Positions 1 to 4,240 of a stretch of 5,218 nt of DNA are shown here, piece after piece. The first letter of the stretch is position 1; each line of letters begins with the position of its first letter. The DNA comes from an uncultured Oscillibacter sp. (GTDB taxonomy: Bacteria > Bacillota > Clostridia > Oscillospirales > Oscillospiraceae), in contig CABSFC010000140.1 of the NCBI GenBank assembly GCA_902476875.1, positions 1-5,218 of the forward strand, read 5' to 3'. The translations under genes were made by a program, and so were the position numbers. Below the pieces are notes generated by a model. That model saw only the letters and a list, made by a program, of their open reading frames with translations. It had not been told where the DNA came from and did not search any database.

Positions 1-6
1 TGGAAA

Positions 7-33
7 GAAAGCCGGACTGGCTGCCCGGCTTTC
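7..33 (+). terminator. Hairpin upstream of the sigma-factor gene, probable terminator of a preceding gene
   Basis: Bases 7-15 (GAAAGCCGG) pair perfectly with 25-33 (CCGGCTTTC), giving a 9-bp stem with a 9-base loop. The 3' side continues as CTGTCC, so it lacks a good U-run and termination on the plus strand would be modest. The minus-strand tail is richer in T, but no minus-strand gene would need a terminator here. The likely job is to end a transcript entering from the left. An effect on the leader of the sigma gene is possible but unsupported. Confidence 0.45.
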
Positions 34-53
34 CTGTCCAAATTTATTGTAAT

Positions 54-63
54 AGAGAGGTGA
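54..63 (+). promoter_or_regulatory. Ribosome binding site that sets the sigma-factor start
   Basis: The run AGAGAGGTGA closely matches the 16S anti-Shine-Dalgarno target and ends 5 bases before the GTG at 69. The in-frame GTG at 60 lies inside this run and would have no ribosome binding site of its own, so 69 is the better start. I find no convincing promoter between the hairpin and this site. Confidence 0.7.
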
Positions 64-68
64 CGGCG

Positions 69-536
69 GTGCCATCGGCGGAAGAGATATTTGAGCAGAC
101 CTATGCGGCCTATGGTCCGGCGCTGTACCGCTTCTGCCTGGTGCAGATGGGAAACCCGGCGGACGCCGAGGACGTTTTGCAGGAGGTGTTCTGCAAGCGG
201 CTGTACCGCGCGCCGGAATTCGCGACGGCGGAGCAGGAACGGCGGTGGCTGTTCCGGGTGGCGGTGAATCAGTGCCGGGACGAGCTGCGCCGCGGCCGCC
301 GGACGGAGCTGCCTCTGACGGAGGAACTGCAGGACCCACGCGGCGCTGATCTGGGCCTGTGGGAGCTGGTTGCCGCCCTGCCGGAGAAGCAGCGGACGGT
401 CGTCCACCTCCACTACGCCGAAGGGTGGACCGTGGAGGAGATCGCGTCCATTTTGGGGACGAGCGTCCCAGCGGTGAAGATGCGTCTGAAGCGGGGCCGG
501 GACGCGCTGCGGAAGGAATGGGAGGCGGAGCTATGA
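69..536 (+). CDS. ECF-type RNA polymerase sigma factor (sigma-70 family)
   Basis: This is a 155-residue protein, the usual size for an extracytoplasmic-function sigma factor. These proteins direct core RNA polymerase to a small set of promoters, often under control of a membrane-bound partner. Region 2 covers about residues 12-78. It includes the AEDVLQEVF core-binding segment (33-41) and the RRWLFRVAVNQCRDELRR segment (58-75) expected to read the -10 element. Region 4 covers about 99-150. It shows the family pattern LPEKQRTVV (104-112) followed by the helix-turn-helix WTVEEIASILGTSVPAVKMR (120-139), which reads the -35 element. GTG at 69 is chosen because of the well-spaced ribosome binding site just upstream; GTG at 60 would add three residues. 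The stop overlaps the next gene's start in an ATGA, so the two are probably co-translated. The family call is secure. The regulon and inducing signal cannot be read from the sequence. Confidence 0.93.
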   Translation: MPSAEEIFEQTYAAYGPALYRFCLVQMGNPADAEDVLQEVFCKRLYRAPEFATAEQERRWLFRVAVNQCRDELRRGRRTELPLTEELQDPRGADLGLWELVAALPEKQRTVVHLHYAEGWTVEEIASILGTSVPAVKMRLKRGRDALRKEWEAEL

Positions 537-1576
537 ACCGGTATCAGATGATGGTCGAGCGGCTCTCCGTCCCCGCCGGACAGGCGGAGCGGCTGAAAAC
601 GGCGGTACTGGCGGCGGAGCCGGAGGGAAAGCGGCGGGCCTACCGCCCCCGGAGCTTCGCGGCGAAAGCGCTGCTGGCGGCGTTGCTGGCGTTGGCGCTG
701 ACCGCCACGGCAGGCGCGGCGGTGGCGGGGGTGGCCTGGGATGTTATTTTTACAGCGTGGTTTGGCGAGGACGCGGCGTCCACCGACATGGCGGCGGAGC
801 TGTTCCAGAAGGTGGGCGTGACCTCCGTTTGCGACGATGTGACGCTGACGGTCCGGGAGGCCGTGGGAGACGACCACACGATCTATCTGATCCTGGACTA
901 TCAGCTCCCGGACACCGTGGACCGGGCGAAGCTGGCGGAGCGGTGGCGGGAGGTCGATACAGCTGATATATGGGGAGTCGATTTTGTGCCAACGGACGCT
1001 GTGACCTGGGCGGATATCCGGGGACAGGATTTTGATGAAGCGTGGAAAAGTGTACGCGGGAGCGTGGCTGTGGCCGACCGATGGAGCGGGTACTCCGGGC
1101 ACGGCCCCGGCCGCCGGGGCTATGACCCGGAGACGAACACGCTGACCTGGTTTTTGGGTGTGACACCGTCCCTGCCGGCCAATCTGACAGACCGGCCACT
1201 GACGATCTTGATCGACGCGCTCACGCTGGGCGATGATCCGTTGACAGACCATCCCGCCATCATCACGTTCCAGCCGGTCAACAACGCCCGGACAATCAAC
1301 GGCGCCTGTGAGGACCAGGAGACGGGCGTCTCCTTCCAGGCCAGCCTGTCCCCGCTGGCGCTGATGGTCAAGGCCAGCGGAGAGCGGTATGAGGAGTTTG
1401 GGGCCATCTATGAGGAGGCGGCGCTTGTATACACGGACGGCACGGCGGTGCCCGCCCTGGAGCTGGCCTCCATCGGCGTCGGCGGCGGCGACACCACCAT
1501 GCGTTTTGACGAACTGCTGGACATCACGGACATCCGCGCCGTCCGCGTCGGCGATCTGGAAATTTCCCTTTCCTGA
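533..1576 (+). CDS. Single-pass membrane protein, probable DUF4179-type partner (anti-sigma factor) of the ECF sigma factor
   Basis: This is a 347-residue protein whose ATG at 533 overlaps the sigma-factor stop; the GGAGGCGGAG at 521-530 serves as ribosome binding site. Residues 1-42 are polar and basic (KRR at 33-35) and would lie in the cytoplasm. Residues 43-68 form one hydrophobic Ala/Leu segment, and the remaining ~280 residues would be outside. The stretch at about 70-125, including the aromatic turn WDVIFTAWFGED and the V-T-L-T-V-R-E...DDHTIYLILDY strands (103-123), resembles DUF4179 proteins, which commonly sit next to ECF sigma genes in Firmicutes. No zinc-finger anti-sigma motif (HxxxCxxC) is present, and the cytoplasmic part is short. 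The anti-sigma role therefore rests on gene order, topology and family resemblance, not on a recognised sigma-binding motif. The C-terminal half (about 225-347) looks beta-rich and I cannot name it. The extracellular part could sense a cell-envelope signal, but the ligand is unknown. Confidence 0.72.
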   Translation: MNRYQMMVERLSVPAGQAERLKTAVLAAEPEGKRRAYRPRSFAAKALLAALLALALTATAGAAVAGVAWDVIFTAWFGEDAASTDMAAELFQKVGVTSVCDDVTLTVREAVGDDHTIYLILDYQLPDTVDRAKLAERWREVDTADIWGVDFVPTDAVTWADIRGQDFDEAWKSVRGSVAVADRWSGYSGHGPGRRGYDPETNTLTWFLGVTPSLPANLTDRPLTILIDALTLGDDPLTDHPAIITFQPVNNARTINGACEDQETGVSFQASLSPLALMVKASGERYEEFGAIYEEAALVYTDGTAVPALELASIGVGGGDTTMRFDELLDITDIRAVRVGDLEISLS

Positions 1577-1582
1577 CAAAAG

Positions 1583-1616
1583 AACGGCACGGAGGAACTT
1601 CCTCCGTGCCGTTTTT
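1583..1616. terminator. Bidirectional intrinsic terminator between convergent genes
   Basis: Bases 1583-1595 pair with 1601-1613 in a perfect 13-bp stem (core ACGGCACGGAGG) closed by a 5-base loop. A T-run (1612-1616) follows on the plus strand. On the minus strand the stem is followed by TCTTTTG. The hairpin begins 6 bases past the stop of the membrane-protein gene and ends 4 bases before the stop of the PHP gene on the other strand, so one structure ends both transcripts. Confidence 0.88.
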
Positions 1617-1617
1617 A

Positions 1618-2301
1618 TCATTCAGCCTTGGGCGGCTCGATCAACGTGTAGTTCCCGGACCGGATCAGGTCCGCCAGCTCAAAAGTGTCGGCGGGCAGGG
1701 TGTCGGACAAAATGCCGCTGCGGGCGATGTCCGGGGTCTGGTGGCAGTCGGAGCCGGCGGTCTGGATGAGGCCGAACTGCTCGGCGTAGGCCTTGGCCCA
1801 GTCGTTGTGGCTCTCGTGCCGGGGATGGGCGTTGATGACCTCCACGCCGTCGAGATAGCAGGCGATGGCGGGGGTGCATTTCTTCCGGTAGGGGTGGGCC
1901 TGGATCAGCAGGGCACCGGCCTCCCGGGCCAGCTTGGAGAACTCCACCACGCTCATCTTCAGGTTCCGGGGCATGTCCCGCAGCAGCTCGTCGTGCCAGC
2001 CGTAGAGCAGGTAGTCGTTGTCGCACTCGTCAAAGCGCAGCTCCGCGCCCTTGTACACCCGTATGCCCAGCTCGCCGCAGGCATCCTCCATGCGGTGGAA
2101 GCCGTCCAGGAACTTCTCCAGCAGGCCGTCGGTGGAGGTCAAATCCAAGTTCAGGTATTTCACCGTGTCCCGATTGTAGTGGTCGGTGACGGCAATGGCG
2201 TCGTAGCCCGCCTCGTGATAGGCTTTGGCCAGGACGGAGGCCGTCAGATGGCCGCACTTGCTGGTGTGGATGGTGTGGAGATGGGTCTCGATTTTATACA
2301 T
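1618..2301 (-). CDS. PHP-domain metal-dependent hydrolase (putative phosphoesterase)
   Basis: This 227-residue protein carries the ordered metal-ligand motifs of the PHP (polymerase and histidinol phosphatase) family: ETHLHT with HxH at residues 7 and 9, VTDHY (38-42), KGAEL with E87, QAHPYR with H136, and GSDCHQ with D185 and H187. The near-complete ligand set suggests a working trinuclear metal centre that hydrolyses a phosphate ester. The substrate could be a nucleotide, a sugar phosphate or histidinol phosphate; the sequence does not decide. The protein is a stand-alone cytoplasmic enzyme with no polymerase or other fused domain. The ATG at 2301 is chosen because the first HxH then falls at residue 7, as is normal for the family. 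The frame stays open upstream to 2484, but that extension would translate intergenic hairpins. An AAGAAG about 10 bases upstream of the ATG could serve as ribosome binding site. The gene appears to be transcribed on its own. Confidence 0.88.
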   Translation of the reverse strand: MYKIETHLHTIHTSKCGHLTASVLAKAYHEAGYDAIAVTDHYNRDTVKYLNLDLTSTDGLLEKFLDGFHRMEDACGELGIRVYKGAELRFDECDNDYLLYGWHDELLRDMPRNLKMSVVEFSKLAREAGALLIQAHPYRKKCTPAIACYLDGVEVINAHPRHESHNDWAKAYAEQFGLIQTAGSDCHQTPDIARSGILSDTLPADTFELADLIRSGNYTLIEPPKAE

Positions 2302-2336
2302 GATCAACACACTTCTTTCCGATGGTATCACTTTAT

Positions 2337-2350
2337 CGTAAACGTTTTCG
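2337..2350. promoter_or_regulatory. Putative LacI/CcpA-type operator (cre-like) in front of the PHP gene
   Basis: The minus strand reads CGAAAACGTTTACG, centred on the 8-bp palindrome AAACGTTT (2340-2347). Against the published Bacillus cre consensus TGWAARCGYTWNCW it agrees at 12 of 14 positions; the two outer bases (first and last) differ. It overlaps the start point expected from the promoter proposed at 2356-2384, where bound repressor would block transcription. The central CG between A- and T-runs is typical of LacI-family operators generally, so CcpA is only one candidate. The evidence is a single-site motif match. Confidence 0.4.
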
Positions 2351-2355
2351 ATATA

Positions 2356-2384
2356 GAAATACACGAAATTGCCCCGCCTGTCAA
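2356..2384 (-). promoter_or_regulatory. Putative sigma-A promoter for the PHP gene, with its -35 inside a hairpin repeat
   Basis: On the minus strand a perfect TTGACA (2384-2379) is followed after 17 bases by TATTTC (2361-2356), a weak match to TATAAT. Transcription would begin near 2349, giving a leader of about 48 bases before the ATG at 2301. The -35 lies in the stem and loop of the first 34-bp repeat. The second repeat copy also has TTGACA, but GCCGAA occupies the matching -10 position, so it would not be a promoter. The weak -10 keeps this tentative. Confidence 0.35.
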
Positions 2385-2402
2385 GAGGACAGGCGGGATT
2401 TT
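2369..2402 (+). repeat. 34-bp hairpin repeat, copy 1
   Basis: This 34-base unit is repeated exactly at 2554-2587 in the same orientation. Bases 2373-2382 (CCCGCCTGTC) pair with 2388-2397 (GACAGGCGGG), giving a 10-bp GC-rich stem with the 5-base loop AAGAG. A short T-run (2399-2402) follows on the plus strand. It looks like a rho-independent terminator for plus-strand transcription, but no plus-strand gene precedes it. It could be a small interspersed palindromic element or a stop against antisense transcription. Confidence 0.85.
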
Positions 2403-2447
2403 GGGTGTAAAAAAGAAAAACTTTCAATATCGGGAAGGAAGATAGCT

Positions 2448-2478
2448 GCGAAAGAAACCCAGGAGGGGTGTCTTTCGC
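2448..2478. repeat. Inverted repeat (interrupted hairpin)
   Basis: GCGAAAGA (2448-2455) pairs with TCTTTCGC (2471-2478). After one A/G mismatch, ACCC (2457-2460) pairs with GGGT (2466-2469), leaving the loop AGGAG. This gives an 8-bp plus 4-bp stem. It lies mid-way in the PHP-cinA gap and has no U-run directly beside it on either strand. Its role is unknown. Confidence 0.7.
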
Positions 2479-2487
2479 TTTCAATCG

Positions 2488-2518
2488 AAGTTTTTCTGAA
2501 CTTTGTTCAGAAAAACTT
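2488..2518. repeat. Perfect inverted repeat, 14-bp stem with 3-base loop
   Basis: AAGTTTTTCTGAAC (2488-2501) pairs perfectly with GTTCAGAAAAACTT (2505-2518) around the loop TTT. The stem is AT-rich and palindromic, so it folds in RNA from either strand. A second copy of AGAAAAACTT at 2414-2423 could pair with 2488-2497 instead, allowing an alternative fold. Confidence 0.8.
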
Positions 2519-2520
2519 GC

Positions 2521-2553
2521 CCAGCTTGCCGAAAATTTTTTTCGGCAAGCTGG
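2521..2553. repeat. Perfect inverted repeat, 15-bp stem with 3-base loop
   Basis: CCAGCTTGCCGAAAA (2521-2535) pairs perfectly with TTTTCGGCAAGCTGG (2539-2553) around the loop TTT. It sits two bases from the neighbouring hairpin at 2488-2518 and four bases from the stem of the second 34-bp repeat. Read on the minus strand, the stem is followed after five bases by TTTTT, so it could contribute to termination of the cinA transcript, though the spacing is longer than usual. Confidence 0.82.
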
Positions 2554-2587
2554 TTGCCCCGCCTGTCAAGAGGACAGGCGGGATTTT
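2554..2587 (+). repeat. 34-bp hairpin repeat, copy 2
   Basis: This is an exact second copy of the unit at 2369-2402, with stem 2558-2567 / 2573-2582 and loop AAGAG. Here the following T-run is longer (2584-2588), so the plus-strand terminator shape is better. The flanking bases differ from copy 1 on both sides, so the identity ends sharply at 34 bases. It begins 10 bases beyond the cinA stop. On the minus strand, the direction of cinA, no U-run follows the stem. Confidence 0.85.
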
Positions 2588-2597
2588 TCGCGCGTTT

Positions 2598-3860
2598 TCA
2601 GGAAAGCGCGATGGGCAGTCCCGTCAGATACCGCCGCAGGACGTCAAAGGCGTGGTTGCTGGCCAGGTCCTGGATGCGGTCCCGGCGGCGCCTGCCGAAG
2701 TCGCAGGGGCGGCAAAAGACGCCCTCCGGGGTGGCAAGGCCGATGTACACGATGCCCACGGGAACGCCCCGCTCGTCGGCGTCCGGTCCCGCCACGCCGG
2801 TGACGGACACGGCGATGTCCGCGCCGGTGACGCGGCGGGCGCCCTCCGCCATGGCCCGGGCGGTCTCTTCGGACACGGCGCCGTATGTATCCAGCAGGTC
2901 CGCCGGAACGCCCAGAACGTCCGCCTTGACGCTAGTCCAATAGCTGACCACGCCGCCCCGGTAGACGGCGGACGCGCCGGGGAGGGCGGTGATGCGCTCC
3001 GCCACCCGGCCGCCGGTGCAGCTCTCGGCGGTGGCGAAGGTCCAGCCCCGTTCCTTCAGCAGCGCCATACAGGCGTTTTCCAGGCCGGGGATATCGACGC
3101 CATAGACGTAATCGCCCAGAAAATCCGTGACCTCCCGGACGACGGGGGCCAGCATGGCCTCCGCCTCCTCGGCGCTGGCCGCCTTGGCGGTGGCCCGGAG
3201 CCGCACCTCGCTGGGTTTGGCGTAGGTGGCCAGGGAGGGGTTCTCCATGTGGCGCATCTTCTCCCGCATCAGCTCCTCCATGGGGCTTTCGCCCAGGCCG
3301 AAGGTCATGATGTCGTGGGAGACGATGACCTCGCTGGAGAGGCTCCGAAGATAGGGGACCACATGGTTTTTCAGCATGGTCAGCATCTCAAAGGGCGGGC
3401 CGGGCAGCATCAGCACATGGACGCCGTCCGCCTCAAAGGCGCAGCCCGGGGCGGTGCCCACGGGGTTGTCAAACACGGTGCAGCCCTCCGGCAGCTCCGC
3501 CTGCTGGACGTTGTTGGAGGGCATCTTCATATGGACGTTCCGCTCAAAATAGGCCCGGATGGTCTCCAAGATGTCCTGGTGCAGCACCAGGGGCTTTCCA
3601 AAGGTCTCGCAGATGGTCTGCTTGGTCAGATCGTCGTAGGTGGGGCCCAGGCCGCCGGTGGTGATGATGATATCCGCACGCTTCCGGGCGATGTGCAGCG
3701 CCTCTTTCAGCCGCTGAGGGTTGTCCCCCACCACGGTGTGCCAGAAGACGTTGACGCCCACGGCGGACAGGGCCTGGGAGAGGTCCCGGGCGTTGGTGTT
3801 GACGATATTGCCCAAAAGCAGTTCCGTACCCACGGCGATGATTTCAGCGGTGTGTGACAT
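2598..3860 (-). CDS. cinA: CinA family protein (competence/damage-inducible protein A; nicotinamide-nucleotide amidase)
   Basis: This 420-residue protein has the full two-domain layout and normal length of CinA. The N-terminal domain (about 1-170) is the molybdopterin-binding-like (MoCF) fold, marked by VGTELLLGNIVNTN (10-23), TTGGLGPTYDDLT (67-79) and LPGPPFEM (152-159). In studied homologues this domain acts on ADP-ribose-type pyrophosphates. The C-terminal PncC domain (about 258-415) deamidates nicotinamide mononucleotide to nicotinate mononucleotide in NAD recycling. It is recognised by TAESCTGG (277-284), with S280 the expected nucleophile, VVSYWTSVK (304-312) and VTGVAGPD (353-360). All key motifs are present, so both activities are plausible. 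In naturally competent Firmicutes the gene is linked to competence and recA, but recA is not seen here. The ATG at 3860 follows an AAGAAGGGA site. The gene lies 48 bases after the small unknown gene, with no terminator between them, so it is probably last in the thiI operon. That gap holds a GCTGCCGGCAGC palindrome of no clear role. Confidence 0.95.
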   Translation of the reverse strand: MSHTAEIIAVGTELLLGNIVNTNARDLSQALSAVGVNVFWHTVVGDNPQRLKEALHIARKRADIIITTGGLGPTYDDLTKQTICETFGKPLVLHQDILETIRAYFERNVHMKMPSNNVQQAELPEGCTVFDNPVGTAPGCAFEADGVHVLMLPGPPFEMLTMLKNHVVPYLRSLSSEVIVSHDIMTFGLGESPMEELMREKMRHMENPSLATYAKPSEVRLRATAKAASAEEAEAMLAPVVREVTDFLGDYVYGVDIPGLENACMALLKERGWTFATAESCTGGRVAERITALPGASAVYRGGVVSYWTSVKADVLGVPADLLDTYGAVSEETARAMAEGARRVTGADIAVSVTGVAGPDADERGVPVGIVYIGLATPEGVFCRPCDFGRRRRDRIQDLASNHAFDVLRRYLTGLPIALS

Positions 3861-3908
3861 GGGGTTCCCTTCTTTGCTTTAATATATTCTGCCGCTGCCG
3901 GCAGCAGC

Positions 3909-4223
3909 TCAGAGATGGAGCGTCCGCTTGGACACAAGCTCTATCTCGTCGCCGGAATTCAGCTGGATGGAGACCTTCACGGTATCTCCCAGCGGCGTCA
4001 GCTCAGAGGCGTTGATATAAATTCCACAGCCCCAGGGCTCCTGATGTGTGATGCGGAGGGAGATAAAATCCTGAAAGACCAGACAACAGGGCGTTCCGTC
4101 GGGCTGCTTCAAGTGCAGTGTGACAGACGCGCCGGCATAGTCAACGGCGATATTTGAAAGCGCATAGTCATGCAGACCATGGTTTTTGACGACTTCATAA
4201 GTCACAGGCTCCGATCCTTTCAC
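3909..4223 (-). CDS. Small protein of unknown function between thiI and cinA
   Basis: This is a 104-residue protein that I do not recognise. It has no signal peptide, membrane segment or cysteine-based metal motif. It reads as alternating hydrophobic and polar stretches (SVTLHLKQ, CCLVFQDFISLRIT, TVKVSIQLNSGDEIELVSKR), which suggests a compact all-beta cytoplasmic domain. The GTG at 4223 is chosen because AAGGAAGGTG (4239-4230) ends six bases upstream. An earlier in-frame GTG at 4232 is part of that ribosome binding site and would add three residues. A later GTG at 4205 is also possible. The start is only 14 bases past the thiI stop and the end is 48 bases before cinA, so the gene sits inside one transcript. 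Its base composition is visibly less GC-rich than its neighbours', which may mean later acquisition or weak codon selection. Position alone does not justify assigning it to sulfur or NAD metabolism. Confidence 0.75.
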   Translation of the reverse strand: MKGSEPVTYEVVKNHGLHDYALSNIAVDYAGASVTLHLKQPDGTPCCLVFQDFISLRITHQEPWGCGIYINASELTPLGDTVKVSIQLNSGDEIELVSKRTLHL

Positions 4224-4229
4224 AGGAAA

Positions 4230-4240
4230 CACCTTCCTTA
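4230..4240 (-). promoter_or_regulatory. Ribosome binding site overlapping the thiI stop codon
   Basis: The minus strand reads TAAGGAAGGTG. Its first three bases are the thiI stop codon, and AAGGAAGGTG is a strong Shine-Dalgarno six bases ahead of GTG at 4223. Ribosomes ending on thiI would be placed directly on the start region of the next gene, which suggests translational coupling. Confidence 0.65.

Noticed and set aside
413..1621. Minus-strand open frame of 402 codons opposite the sigma and membrane-protein genes
   Set aside because: Its translation is Arg/Gln/His-rich and resembles no family. It is antisense to two well-supported genes and is a typical by-product of high-GC coding sequence.
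1606..2445. Plus-strand open frame of 279 codons opposite the PHP gene
   Set aside because: Its translation is Val/Gly/Gln-rich without recognisable domains. The minus strand carries a full PHP metal-site signature.
2302..2484. 61-codon N-terminal extension of the PHP protein
   Set aside because: It would translate the promoter, operator and 34-bp repeat. PHP proteins normally begin a few residues before the first HxH, which fits the ATG at 2301.
2369..2587. CRISPR array suggested by the repeated hairpin units
   Set aside because: There are only two copies 185 bp apart, the space between them is filled with other palindromes instead of a spacer, and no cas genes are present.
2589..2610. Small CGCGC/GCGCG hairpin over the cinA stop codon
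   Set aside because: It has only five base pairs around a mismatched loop and is followed by A-residues on the minus strand, so it is unlikely to be a terminator.
2322..3857. Plus-strand open frame of 511 codons across the hairpin cluster and cinA
   Set aside because: It is the mirror of cinA with Gly/His/Ala-rich nonsense sequence and runs straight through the intergenic hairpins. cinA on the other strand has all family motifs.
3881..3905. Separate promoter for cinA (TATATT at 3886-3881 on the minus strand) and the GCTGCCGGCAGC palindrome beside it
   Set aside because: No -35 match lies at a suitable distance, and the palindrome has no U-run, so neither a promoter nor a terminator can be supported.
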